DNA of 64,000 bases, taken from positions 806,001 through 870,000 of the forward strand of contig NZ_CP049107.1 in NCBI RefSeq assembly GCF_011044255.1. Reading direction: 5' to 3'. Positions 9,958 through 18,976 of this stretch are shown here, piece after piece. The position numbers were made by a program, and so were the translations under genes. How positions within the stretch are numbered: the stretch's first letter is position 1; each line of letters begins with the position of its first letter. The DNA comes from Rhizorhabdus phycosphaerae. GTDB lineage: Bacteria > Pseudomonadota > Alphaproteobacteria > Sphingomonadales > Sphingomonadaceae. Under the pieces are notes generated by a model that did not search any database, was not told where the DNA came from, and saw only the letters and a program-made list of their open reading frames with translations.

Positions 9958-11160
9958 ATGGCGGTGGCGATCGGTGACAAGGCGGGCGGGAATCTGACCG
10001 CCGCGATCTCGGTCTATCTGGGCGGGCTGGTGATCGGCCTTACGCTGGTGTCCTTTCCGGCCAGCAGTCTCGTCCTCCGCTCTATCCACGGCTTTTCGAA
10101 CGAGGCCTATGGAGCGATCTATCTGCCGCAGCTGATCGCCGCGGTCGGTGGAGCGCTGGCGGGCGGTGCCGCAGAAGGCCGGGTCTCGCTCAAGGCGATG
10201 TACATCGTCTCGCTGCTCGCCTTCTGCCTCGCTGAAACGCTGCTGGCGATGTCGGCAAGCGCCTCCACTGGCGCGGCACTGCCGATGGTGATGGCGGCCA
10301 CGGCGCTGTTCGGCTTTGGCTTCGGTTTCGGTGGTGGGCCGCTCAACGCCTTCGCCGCGCTTCTCTTCCCGTCGCGCCAGGGCGCCGCAGTGACGGCCTT
10401 GCACATGTGCGCCGGCGCCGGCCTGACGCTGGCCCCGATCCTGTTCGCCGCGCTCGACCGCGTCGGCCTGTGGATTGCCGGGCCGGTCGCGCTCGCCGCC
10501 ACCGCCGGCCTGCTCGCGCTGCTCAGCATAAGGGCACCCCTGCCTGTTCCCCCACGGCAAGAGCTGCGGACGACAAGCGTGTCTCACCCGTCCCGCTCTC
10601 TGTTCTTCTGGCTCTGTGCTGCGGCAGCGATGTTCTACTCGATCGCGGAAGGCACCTTCTCCAACTGGGCGATCGTGTTCCTGACCGACGAACGCGGTCT
10701 CGATCCCCAGGCAGCGGCGCTGGCCCTCACCTGCTTCTGGGCGGCACTGACCGCAGGCCGGCTGCTGGCGACGCTGATCGCGGGCTGGTTGCCCCCCGCA
10801 GCCTTCCTGCTGTCGCTGCCACTGGCGATCATGCTGACCCAGCTTGCCCTGCCGATGGTCGGCAGCCCTGCGGAGGCGCTGATCGGCTTCGCGGCTGCGG
10901 GCCTGTCCTGTTCGGCCTTCTTCCCGATGCTCGTCGCCTTTGCGGCGGCTCCTACGCCACAGGCCATTTCCTGGATCGCATCGATGCTGACCGCGGCGAT
11001 GATGGTGGGCGTGGGGATCGGTTCCTATGCGATCGGAGCATTGCGGGGAAGCGAGCCGATCGCGGATCTCTATCCGCAGTCGACCCTTGCCCCCGCACTC
11101 TGCCTGATCGCGACCCTCACCGCGTTCGTCCTGATCAGGCGCCGTCGATCGCCCGCCTGA
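9958..11160 (+). CDS. MFS transporter
   Basis: This 400-residue protein has about twelve hydrophobic segments, in the arrangement of the major facilitator superfamily, and ends with an RRRRSPA basic tail on the inner face. Examples are GGLVIGLTLVSFPASSLVL at the start and FGFGFGFGGGPLNAFAALLF near residue 120. It lies 112 nt after the PQQ dehydrogenase and runs into the convergent TrpA-like gene, overlapping it by 26 nt. It may export or import the compound handled by either neighbour. The substrate cannot be read from sequence. Confidence 0.85.
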   Translation: MAVAIGDKAGGNLTAAISVYLGGLVIGLTLVSFPASSLVLRSIHGFSNEAYGAIYLPQLIAAVGGALAGGAAEGRVSLKAMYIVSLLAFCLAETLLAMSASASTGAALPMVMAATALFGFGFGFGGGPLNAFAALLFPSRQGAAVTALHMCAGAGLTLAPILFAALDRVGLWIAGPVALAATAGLLALLSIRAPLPVPPRQELRTTSVSHPSRSLFFWLCAAAAMFYSIAEGTFSNWAIVFLTDERGLDPQAAALALTCFWAALTAGRLLATLIAGWLPPAAFLLSLPLAIMLTQLALPMVGSPAEALIGFAAAGLSCSAFFPMLVAFAAAPTPQAISWIASMLTAAMMVGVGIGSYAIGALRGSEPIADLYPQSTLAPALCLIATLTAFVLIRRRRSPA

Positions 11161-11956
11161 AACTCTCGCAGAAAGCGCGGACATCCGCCGCCAGCTGCTG
11201 CGGCGTCGACGCCGACGCCCGCGCGTCGATAAAGTCGACCAGCGCCGAACCCACGATGACCGCATCGGCATGCGCGGCGAACTCACGGGCGATGTCCGGG
11301 GTCTTTATTCCGAAACCAACCCCCATGGGCAGATCGGACAGCGTTCGCCCGCGCTCGACCGCCTGCCGCACGTCCTCGCTCCCGGCCGCGGCTCCTCCGG
11401 TGGGGCCAGCCTGCGGGATCACATAAAGGAAGCCGCCGAAGCCCGCCGTGCGGAGGAGTGGAGCATCGGCGACCGCCCCGGCAGGCAGCAACGGTATCTG
11501 GACCAGCCCCGCTTCCCGCAGGCCCGGCAGATAGGCCACAGCCTCGCGCGGGGGCAGATCAGGCAGGATCAGGCCATCGGCGCCCGCCTCGGCTATCGCC
11601 GCAAAACCGTCGGCCCCACGAGACAGGACCGGGTTGGCATAGCCCATCAGGATCAGCGGCGTATCCTGATCGCCCTCCCGAAATCGGCGGACGATATCGA
11701 GGGTGGCGTCCACGCTGCTACCCGCATCGAGCGCGCGGCGGTTGGCGCGACGGATGACCGGGCCGTCCAATATTGCGTCGGCAAAGGGATAGCCCAGTTC
11801 GATCGCGTCGGCGCCGCCTTCGACGAGAGCGTGCAGCAGGCGCGGTGACAGCGAGACTGAAGGGTCTCCTGCGACGAGATAGAAAATCAAAGCAGTACGG
11901 CGCTCGGCGGCGCGCAGGGCGAAGCGCCGGATGAGCCGGGAGGTCTGCGGCATCAT
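11135..11956 (-). CDS. TrpA-like TIM-barrel lyase (tryptophan synthase alpha family), copy 1
   Basis: This 273-residue protein has the tryptophan synthase alpha fold. Catalytic residues of TrpA are kept: E53 in IELGYPFAD (Glu49 of the enteric enzyme) and D64 in ILDGP (Asp60). The loop-6 pattern appears as QAGPTGG, and phosphate is bound by VGFGIKTP and VIVGSAL. So it could cleave indole-glycerol phosphate or a similar aryl/heteroaryl glycerol phosphate to glyceraldehyde 3-phosphate. Its ATG overlaps the stop of the TrpB-like gene (ATGA), so translation is coupled. Because that partner lacks its catalytic lysine and a second TrpA-like gene lies 4 kb away, ordinary tryptophan synthesis is unlikely. 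Confidence 0.85.
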   Translation of the reverse strand: MMPQTSRLIRRFALRAAERRTALIFYLVAGDPSVSLSPRLLHALVEGGADAIELGYPFADAILDGPVIRRANRRALDAGSSVDATLDIVRRFREGDQDTPLILMGYANPVLSRGADGFAAIAEAGADGLILPDLPPREAVAYLPGLREAGLVQIPLLPAGAVADAPLLRTAGFGGFLYVIPQAGPTGGAAAGSEDVRQAVERGRTLSDLPMGVGFGIKTPDIAREFAAHADAVIVGSALVDFIDARASASTPQQLAADVRAFCESFRRAIDGA

Positions 11957-13137
11957 GCGACGTCCAGAAGATGGTGGTCGACGACCCCTGCCGCCGCCGT
12001 GACGCACAATATCGCGGCGCCGAGGGGCAACCGGACCGCCTCCGACAAAGCCAGCGCGACGCCGAAGGCGCTTTCGAACGACAGAGCAAGTCCATGCTCC
12101 CAGGCGAGACGACGCATCGCGTCGACCGCGTCAGCATCGGACACTGGACGGACCCCGACCCGACCCGCGCGCAGCCAGGCCGCCAGTTCGGGGCCCGCCG
12201 CTGAATAGGACGCGCCGGCAGCGGCGGAGCCGATCCGCCTGATCTGTCCATCGTCGTCCTGCAACAACAGCGTGCGCGCTCCGTGAAAGATGCCCGGCCG
12301 CCCCTGCGACAGAGCGCCGCCCGCCTCGCCGGGTTCGGCGATCAGGCAGGAAACTTCTGGATCGTCGAGAAAGGCAGAGAAAAGCCCGGAGGCCGCCGCC
12401 CCTCCATCCATCACCGCAATGGCGATGTCGGGCAGCCTGCCCGTGCGATCCAGCAAGGCCGCCCGTGCCTCGGTACCGATAACACCCTGGAAATGTCGGA
12501 CGATCGTCGGATAGGGATGTGCACCGACCGGTGCCCCGGCAATGTAGAGGCAGCGCTCCGCATCCCCCATCCAGTGCTGCAAGGCGCGGCTCATTGCCCC
12601 ATGCAGGACCGATATGTCGGGGGACACCAGCACGACCTGCGCGCCGAGGCTGCGCATCCGGTCGATCATGGCACGATAGGTGCCCGCCGCACCCCGCCCT
12701 ATATAGATAGTAGCCTTAAGCCCAAGCCGCGCCGCTGCTGCGGCGACGGCAACGCCATGCTCGCCCGATCCCGTGTCGGCCACCACTTCGGTCATGCCCA
12801 TGCGCCGCGCCAGCAGGCATTGGCCGACGACCGCCGCAGCGCCTGCCCCCTGCCCGCTGCTCAGATCCTCGCGCTTGAGGAAGATCGACGCGCCCTGCCC
12901 GCTGGTCGCCTCCAGCCGCGTCAGCGGGGTCGGTCGGCAGACATGATCCAGGAGAAGCGCGTCCAGATCGCGGCGGAATTCCGGATCGTCGAGCACGTCA
13001 GTGAAGGTCGAATCCAGCCGGTCGAGCACGGGCAGCAGCGCCGCCACGACGAATTGGCCACCGAACAGCTCGTCACCCGCGCCACGGAACTTGCCCCTGG
13101 GAATATCGTGCGGCTGGTTATTCGGGATTATGTGCAT
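11953..13137 (-). CDS. TrpB-like protein lacking the PLP lysine (degenerate tryptophan synthase beta)
   Basis: The 394-residue protein aligns over its length with TrpB (GGQFV, RPTPLTRL, FLKREDL, PVGAHPYPTIVRHFQ). Key catalytic parts are gone. The segment after KREDL reads SSGQGAGAAAVVGQ, so the Schiff-base lysine (Lys87) is G99. The catalytic Glu109 is D121, the phosphate loop GGGSN is DGGAAAS (244-250), and the SGRGD pyridine-binding motif is AAAGV near the C terminus. I checked the codons on the minus strand; no frameshift is involved. It probably acts as a non-catalytic partner of the coupled TrpA-like protein. The ATG at 13137 starts where TrpB homology begins; longer starts are non-ATG. 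Confidence 0.85.
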   Translation of the reverse strand: MHIIPNNQPHDIPRGKFRGAGDELFGGQFVVAALLPVLDRLDSTFTDVLDDPEFRRDLDALLLDHVCRPTPLTRLEATSGQGASIFLKREDLSSGQGAGAAAVVGQCLLARRMGMTEVVADTGSGEHGVAVAAAAARLGLKATIYIGRGAAGTYRAMIDRMRSLGAQVVLVSPDISVLHGAMSRALQHWMGDAERCLYIAGAPVGAHPYPTIVRHFQGVIGTEARAALLDRTGRLPDIAIAVMDGGAAASGLFSAFLDDPEVSCLIAEPGEAGGALSQGRPGIFHGARTLLLQDDDGQIRRIGSAAAGASYSAAGPELAAWLRAGRVGVRPVSDADAVDAMRRLAWEHGLALSFESAFGVALALSEAVRLPLGAAILCVTAAAGVVDHHLLDVA

Positions 13138-13242
13138 CGTCCCGTTGAACAGGCGACGCAGGCGTGGGTCCAGACCGGGGCTGACGAAACAAAAAGCCCC
13201 GCGCAATAAGTGGATAGAGCCGGCAGCCGACGGATGCCGCCG

Positions 13243-14220
13243 TCAGCGGCGCAGGGTCTCCGACGGCAGCTCCTGGAAGCGCCTGCGATATTCGGCGGAG
13301 AAGCGGCCGAGATGGGTGAAGCCCCATTCGAGCGCCAGTTCGCTCACCGTGGTCGGGGCGCTCGCGTCGAGCAGCGCCTCCCGCACGCCTTCCATGCGAC
13401 GGTTGCGGATGTAGAGCAGCGGCGGCGTGCCGACGAAGCGCTCGAAGCCGGTGTAGAGCGCCCGCGCGCTGACGTCGGCAGCGGCGACGAGCGCTTCCAT
13501 CGTAATGTCCTCGCGCAGATTCTGCTCGATATAGGAGAGCGCCCGTTTGACGTGGCGCGGGAGCGCTCCCGTCGCGGAAGCCCGCAAAGCCTCGCTATAA
13601 TTGTTCGGCTGCCCCAGCAGCAGCAGCGAGATCAGCGCGCTTTCGATCTCGTTCGAAACGCGCCGCTCGCCCAGCAGGCCAGGGTCCATCTCATATTGGT
13701 CGAACAGGAAATTGGCGAGCCGCGCAATCGAACGGCCCGGTTCGCCGTCGAGTTCGATCAGCGGCTCGAACACCACCGGTTGCGTCAGCCCGCGGCCGAG
13801 CAGGTCGGCCGCCCGCTTCTCGACCGCCGAGCGCGAAATCTTGACCATGCGCTGGCCGCAATCGGCGGACCAGACCGACCGCACCCATTCGGTCGGCGAC
13901 ACGATCGTCGCAGTCCCCACCTGGTTGCGCACCGCGCGCCCGCAATGCTCGAGGTCGGTCCAGCCGGACAAAGGCAGTTCGAGCATGAAGAACGTCTCGA
14001 ACAGCCCAGCATCAATATGCACTTCTGCACCATATTGCAGATAGTTGAGCGACAATTTCGCGAGCGGGACGCGATGATGCCGGGCATCGACGCGATGATC
14101 ACGATCACGCAAATAGGTCCGGTGGCTGCAATAGGATCCGGCCAGATAGCTGCTGAACTCGGCCAGATCGGTCGAAACCATCGCGACCCGCGAAGAAAGG
14201 GGCAATTGCGCGGAAATCAT
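13243..14220 (-). CDS. AraC-family transcriptional regulator
   Basis: This 325-residue regulator has an N-terminal effector domain of the AraC_binding_2 type (about 1-200, with YLQYGAEVHIDAG) and a C-terminal pair of helix-turn-helix motifs (about 225-325: ITMEALVAAADVSARALYTGFERFVG and ELALEWGFTHLGRFSAEYRRRF in part). Family members sense small aromatic or sugar compounds and activate catabolic operons. It lies inside the minus-strand TrpA/TrpB-like cluster, 90 nt after the FGGY kinase and 105 nt before the TrpB-like gene, and is the likely local regulator. The ATG at 14220 has a GGAGG box 6 nt upstream. Confidence 0.92.
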   Translation of the reverse strand: MISAQLPLSSRVAMVSTDLAEFSSYLAGSYCSHRTYLRDRDHRVDARHHRVPLAKLSLNYLQYGAEVHIDAGLFETFFMLELPLSGWTDLEHCGRAVRNQVGTATIVSPTEWVRSVWSADCGQRMVKISRSAVEKRAADLLGRGLTQPVVFEPLIELDGEPGRSIARLANFLFDQYEMDPGLLGERRVSNEIESALISLLLLGQPNNYSEALRASATGALPRHVKRALSYIEQNLREDITMEALVAAADVSARALYTGFERFVGTPPLLYIRNRRMEGVREALLDASAPTTVSELALEWGFTHLGRFSAEYRRRFQELPSETLRR

Positions 14221-14309
14221 GCACGTCCTCCTTTCCATTCACTTTGTTCGGCAATCGAGCCTGTCGCGAAAAGCCAGACCGTTCAAGTCTAAAATATGAC
14301 GTTCGCCGA

Positions 14310-15773
14310 CTAGAGCGAATGCCATGGCTTGAGTTGTTCGTAAGCACTGCGATAGCGCTCAGCCATCCTATTGTATCGCCTTGCTTTTTCTTGATCGGGC
14401 ACGAAATCCCTTTCGACGCGAACCAGTGAAGCCGATGCCTCCGCGATCGACCCGTAGCGACCGATACCCAGCCCCGCGACGATCGCAGCGCCGACCGCTC
14501 CCGTGTCGAGGCACTCGACGCGCCTGAGGGTCACGCCAAGCACGTCGGCCCGTATCTGCGCCCAAAGGTCGGACCGGTTCCCCGCGCCACCGATATACAG
14601 CGATCCCGGATGCGCGCCCGCGGCCTCGGCGGCACCCTCGAAGATCAGCCGTGCCGACAGCGCAACACCTTCCAGCGCCGCCAGCGACAATTGCGGCGCC
14701 CCGTCGTGCGAGCTCATCCCAAGGAAGGCGCCGCGCGCATGGGCATCCCAGAGCGGCGCGCGCTCGCCCTCCAGATGCGGAAGGAACAGGACGCCATCGC
14801 CGGCCCCCGCACGATCGGCCTGCGCGGCGCGGTCGAGGACTCCCTGATGATCGGTGCCGAGCAGTTGCGCCATCCAGCGCAGCGTGTCGCCACCGCTCTG
14901 CGTCGGGCCGGCCTGGACATACCAGTCGTCGATCGGTGGAAAGCTCACGATTCCCGCCCGGCCGCCCGGCTGCGCGCCGATCAGCGCGACGATCTCACTG
15001 GTCCCGCTGATGTAACAGCCCTCGCCCGGACCGGCCGCGCCAGATCCGAACAGGCAGGCAAAGGCATCCATGGTGCCGTTGACGATGCGGGCCGAACAAT
15101 CGGGCCAATGCGCGTGGCGAAAGCGGCCGATAACATCGCGGAAGCACCGCAGCGGAGCAACCCTGTCCGCAGCTCCCGGCACCAGCGCGAGATATTCGTC
15201 GATATAGGCCCCCGACGCATCGACCGCGTCGAAGCAGGCAAAGGGATCGGCCGTCCAGCTTCCGGTCAACTGGCGGAGCAGGAAATCCTTCGGCGACAGG
15301 ATCTTCGCCGTCCGCGCCCACAGATCGGGACGATGACGCGCCATATAGGCCATTTGCGGCAGCATGTGACTGGCGCTGACCGCCATGCCGGACGGCCACC
15401 ATCGGGCCCGACGCTCCTCGCCGACCAGCTGGTTCAGGCGCTCCGCCTCTTCTTCCGCCCGTACGTCCTGCCACACCACTGCAGGGGCCAGCGGGGTACC
15501 CTCCTCGTCCACGAAGACATAGGTGTTGACCTGGCTGCAGATGCCGATCGCGGTGAGCTCGGCGGGCGAGCGGCCTTCCATCAACCGGTCGGCCACCTGC
15601 CACAGTGCCATCATCCAATCCCAGGCATTCTGTTCGACCCGTCCCTCTACGGCTCGATTGGTCGGATAGGTCGTGCCACAGGTCGCAAGCAGTTCGCCGT
15701 CGCGCCCGTACAAGGCGCCCTTGAGCGAGGTGGTGCCGAGATCGATACCCAGAATATAGCCGTCGTCAGGCAT
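14310..15773 (-). CDS. FGGY-family carbohydrate kinase (xylulokinase-like)
   Basis: The 487-residue kinase is of normal FGGY length. The N-terminal phosphate loop is ILGIDLGTTSLKG, the catalytic Asp is in NGTMDAFACLFG, and YISGTSEIV, FLPHLEGERAPLWD and the C-terminal IGGAGNRSDLWAQI belong to the ATP-binding half. Such kinases phosphorylate a terminal hydroxyl of a sugar, polyol or glycerol. Its ATG at 15773 lies inside the end of the upstream TrpA-like gene (8-nt overlap), so the two are translationally coupled. That pairing suggests that the kinase makes the phosphate ester which a TrpA-type lyase then cleaves; this is inference. The substrate is unknown. Confidence 0.92.
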   Translation of the reverse strand: MPDDGYILGIDLGTTSLKGALYGRDGELLATCGTTYPTNRAVEGRVEQNAWDWMMALWQVADRLMEGRSPAELTAIGICSQVNTYVFVDEEGTPLAPAVVWQDVRAEEEAERLNQLVGEERRARWWPSGMAVSASHMLPQMAYMARHRPDLWARTAKILSPKDFLLRQLTGSWTADPFACFDAVDASGAYIDEYLALVPGAADRVAPLRCFRDVIGRFRHAHWPDCSARIVNGTMDAFACLFGSGAAGPGEGCYISGTSEIVALIGAQPGGRAGIVSFPPIDDWYVQAGPTQSGGDTLRWMAQLLGTDHQGVLDRAAQADRAGAGDGVLFLPHLEGERAPLWDAHARGAFLGMSSHDGAPQLSLAALEGVALSARLIFEGAAEAAGAHPGSLYIGGAGNRSDLWAQIRADVLGVTLRRVECLDTGAVGAAIVAGLGIGRYGSIAEASASLVRVERDFVPDQEKARRYNRMAERYRSAYEQLKPWHSL

Positions 15774-16530
15774 CGAGCGCGCTCCTGACGTCGCGCAGGA
15801 AGTGCCGGATCTCGTTCTTGCCTCGCCGCACATTGCGCACGCACATCGAACCGATAACGACCCCATCGGCGCCCGCATCGACAGCCTCGCGCGCCTGTTG
15901 CGGGGTTCCGATGCCGAAGCCCGCCAGCAGCGGGCGAACGATAGCCGCCCGCCGTGCGGAGGCGATCGTCTCGGCAAGCCGGGGGTCCAGCGTGTCGCGC
16001 GGTCCGGTCTTGCCGTCCGCCGCCTGAATCATGACATAGCCGTCCCAGCTGCGCGCCGCGTCCAGGTCCCAGCGGTCCTGGTCGAGCGGTAGCAGGCCGC
16101 ATTGCGGCACGCCCGCTACGGTGATCGCCCTGTCCGCATCGCCGATCACGAGCGCACCGTCGAGCGGAAGCCCGGCAACCCGCGCCACATCGAGATCGGC
16201 ATAGGCCATGCAGACCCCGGCGGATGCCGACGGATGTGTGGCCAGCCAGGCCGAAACTTCAGCGATCCGGTCATAGCCATCGCCGCCTGCGCCGATGACC
16301 CGCGCCATGGCACCGGCAATGTCGGAGCCGTCGAGATAGGGGTCGACCGAAGGGATGCCGAGTTCGAAGATGTCGACGCCCTCCTCGACATAGATGTCGC
16401 GCAGGGCGTCGTCGAAATCCTCGTCGCCCATCACGAAATAGCAGGCGAGGATCGGCCGGCCGCGTGCGGCCAGCCGATCGAGTTTTGTGGTCCCGCTCAA
16501 GGGTACCCTTTCCTGTAGGTTCAAGCTCAT
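15766..16530 (-). CDS. TrpA-like TIM-barrel lyase, copy 2
   Basis: A divergent tryptophan synthase alpha homologue of about 254 residues. Both catalytic acids are kept: E56 in IFELGIPSVD and D67 in YLDGSD. The phosphate-binding ends of the barrel are AGFGIGTPQQA and GVVIGSM. The middle is shorter and less like TrpA than copy 1. It follows the TonB receptor by 38 nt and overlaps the FGGY kinase by 8 nt, so it is part of a receptor-lyase-kinase unit rather than a trp operon. The ATG at 16530 has no clear ribosome-binding site; a TTG about 30 nt inside, preceded by AGGAAAGG, is an alternative start. Confidence 0.82.
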   Translation of the reverse strand: MSLNLQERVPLSGTTKLDRLAARGRPILACYFVMGDEDFDDALRDIYVEEGVDIFELGIPSVDPYLDGSDIAGAMARVIGAGGDGYDRIAEVSAWLATHPSASAGVCMAYADLDVARVAGLPLDGALVIGDADRAITVAGVPQCGLLPLDQDRWDLDAARSWDGYVMIQAADGKTGPRDTLDPRLAETIASARRAAIVRPLLAGFGIGTPQQAREAVDAGADGVVIGSMCVRNVRRGKNEIRHFLRDVRSALDA

Positions 16531-16568
16531 GTCGGCTGTCGGCAGCGGTTCGAGAGGACCGTCGCAGA

Positions 16569-18839
16569 TCAGAAAGACCTGCGGACCGAAAGGCTCCACT
16601 CGCGCGGCCGGGCGAACACGCCTTCGACATAGCCGAAGCCACCGAACTCATTGTTGCCAGTGAGCAGATAGCGCTTGTCGGTGATATTCCGGATACCGGC
16701 CGCAACCTGCCAGAGCTTGTCGGGCGTGTCGTAGATCAGGGTTGCGTTGAACAGGTGGTATCCGCTCTGGGCGATGTTCTCGCTGTTCGCGGCGTCGCTG
16801 TAGGTCTTCGACCGGTAGCTCCAGTCGCCGCGCACCGTCAGGTCGCCGATCTCGCCCAGCGGCACGACATAGCTGGCCGAACCGGCGAGAGACCATTTCG
16901 GCGAGTTGACGAAGCTGTCGCCCTTGTCGATGCCCTGAGACGGATCAAAATCGGCGGCGAACTTGGTGTAGCCCGTGTCGAGATAGCCGGCCGAGAATTG
17001 CAGCGTCAGCGGCTTGACGGGGCGCAGTGTCAGTTCCGCCTCGGCGCCGTATACACGCCCGGCTGCGGCATTGCCGGTGCCAGGCGCGATCACGTCCAGC
17101 ACGCGGACCTGGATGTCCCGGTAGCGGGTGTAGAAGCCGGCGAGGTCGAAACGGACCGTACCCGCCGCATTGGAGGTCTTCAGGCCGGCTTCGTAGACGT
17201 CGGCCGTCTCGGGATCGAACGAGCCGGGAACGGCGCGCGGCGGGAAGACGCGCTGGTTGAATCCGCCCGACTTGAAGCCCTGCGAAAAGGACACATAGGT
17301 CATCAGGCGATCGGTCCACTGATAGTCGGCACCGAGAAGGACCGAGAAATCGTTGAACTTCCGCTTCGACTGGACCTTGGGCAGGATGCGCTGGCCGTCG
17401 GTGAAGCCGGCGCCGCCGAACAGCGACTGGGTATAGTCGTAGAAAATGACCTGCTGGTCGGGGGTGAAGCGCTTGGTCTCGTCGGTGTAACGCGCACCGG
17501 CCGTCAGCCGCAGCTTGTCGGTCGCCTTGAACGAGAGATGGGCGAAGCTGGCAAGGCTGTCATTCTTAACCGCGCCACCGCTCTTGATCAGGATGACCGA
17601 GGTGTAGACATTGTTGAGATTGTCACCCTTCTCGGTGAAATAATAGCCGCCGACGAGCCAGTCGAGACGGTCGTCGATGAGCGAGCCATAGAGCTGGACC
17701 TCCTGGCTGAACTGCTGCTGGCTGATGTCGTCATAGGTTTCGACGATGGTGAAGGGCGAATTGTCGGTGTCGCGGCCGAACTGGCTATCGAACTTGCGGA
17801 AGGCCGTGATCGACTTCAGCGTGACGTCGCCCATCTCATAGGCGACCGTGCCCCCTACCCCCCACAGGTCCAGGTCGGAAATAGCATTCGGGTTGCGGCC
17901 CCGGAAGGTCTGATAGGGTCCGCCCGCCGTGAAGCGCGCATCGAACTGCGGTAGCCCGAGCGCGGGTGCGATCACCCCATTATAGGGGCCGAAGGTCGGC
18001 GCACCGGCGTTCGGATTGAAATCGAGCAGCTTCTGCGCCTGCGCCTGTTCGCGCCGCCGCGTGCCATCGGCTGCGAGATCGATCGTCAGCGCATCGGTCG
18101 GCTTCCAGCGCAGCGCGATGCGACCGAGTAGCGCCTTGGTGTTGCCGAGCTTGGGCCCGCCCGCATTCTTGACGAAACCGTCCTGGTTGAGCGTCGCCGC
18201 CGAGACGCGCAGCGCCAGCGTGTCGTTGACCGGCAGATCGACCACGGCCTTGCCGTCGATGCGGTTACGGCTGCCGGTGCGCAACTCGACCGTGCCGCCG
18301 AACTCGTCCTTCGGCGGCTGCGAAGTGATGTTGATTGCGCCGCCGATCGTGTTCTTGCCGAACAGCGTACCCTGAGGCCCGCGCAGCACCTCGACGCGCT
18401 GGACGTCGACCAGGTCGAGCACGCCGCCGACCGAGCGGGCGATATAGACGCCGTCCAGATAGAGACCGACGCCGGGATCGGTGACGAGGGTGAAGTCGGT
18501 CTGGCCGATACCGCGGATGTAGATCGACGCGGCGGTGTTGCTGCCCGAGATCGGCGCCGACGAGTTGAACACCAGATTGGGAGTCGATTGAGCGATCTGG
18601 GAGACATTGTCGACCTGCCTCGCCTGAAGATCGGCGGCAGTGAAGGCAGTGATCGACACCGGGACCTTCTGCAGCGTCTCTTCGCGGCGGCGGGCGGTGA
18701 CGACGATGTCGCCGATCTCGGTCGCCTCGCTCGCGCCGGCGGTGGCATCCGCCTGGCCCGCGAACAGCGGCGCGCTGGTAGCCAGCGCACTGGCCGAAAG
18801 CAAAGTCGTAATCAGGCTTCTGCCAAGGTTGGACGACAT
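16569..18839 (-). CDS. TonB-dependent outer-membrane receptor
   Basis: This 756-residue receptor has a signal peptide, a plug domain (TEIGDIVVTARRREE near residue 41 and EVLRGPQGTLFGKNTIGGAINI near 150), and a 22-strand barrel ending in the usual aromatic residue (SLSVRRSF). These receptors take up large or scarce solutes across the outer membrane with energy from TonB. An AGGGGA box precedes the ATG. It starts the minus-strand unit with the TrpA-like and kinase genes, so its ligand is probably the compound that they break down. No siderophore or cobalamin gene is nearby, and ligand identity is open. Confidence 0.93.
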   Translation of the reverse strand: MSSNLGRSLITTLLSASALATSAPLFAGQADATAGASEATEIGDIVVTARRREETLQKVPVSITAFTAADLQARQVDNVSQIAQSTPNLVFNSSAPISGSNTAASIYIRGIGQTDFTLVTDPGVGLYLDGVYIARSVGGVLDLVDVQRVEVLRGPQGTLFGKNTIGGAINITSQPPKDEFGGTVELRTGSRNRIDGKAVVDLPVNDTLALRVSAATLNQDGFVKNAGGPKLGNTKALLGRIALRWKPTDALTIDLAADGTRRREQAQAQKLLDFNPNAGAPTFGPYNGVIAPALGLPQFDARFTAGGPYQTFRGRNPNAISDLDLWGVGGTVAYEMGDVTLKSITAFRKFDSQFGRDTDNSPFTIVETYDDISQQQFSQEVQLYGSLIDDRLDWLVGGYYFTEKGDNLNNVYTSVILIKSGGAVKNDSLASFAHLSFKATDKLRLTAGARYTDETKRFTPDQQVIFYDYTQSLFGGAGFTDGQRILPKVQSKRKFNDFSVLLGADYQWTDRLMTYVSFSQGFKSGGFNQRVFPPRAVPGSFDPETADVYEAGLKTSNAAGTVRFDLAGFYTRYRDIQVRVLDVIAPGTGNAAAGRVYGAEAELTLRPVKPLTLQFSAGYLDTGYTKFAADFDPSQGIDKGDSFVNSPKWSLAGSASYVVPLGEIGDLTVRGDWSYRSKTYSDAANSENIAQSGYHLFNATLIYDTPDKLWQVAAGIRNITDKRYLLTGNNEFGGFGYVEGVFARPREWSLSVRRSF

Positions 18840-18976
18840 CGATTTCCCCTTTTCATCTCTTTCTACCGATTGACGGCGAATAAGAGGTCGGGGCGCGCTT
18901 TCCGTCTATCCAACCTTGGCGGGGTTTATCCGCTTATTGACCGGCGCTCCGTGGATATCGGGCCGGTCGACCTTTG

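Noticed and set aside
11135-13137. Canonical trpBA operon for tryptophan synthesis
   Set aside because: The TrpB-like protein lacks the PLP lysine and other catalytic motifs, and the neighbours are a TonB receptor, kinase and AraC regulator.
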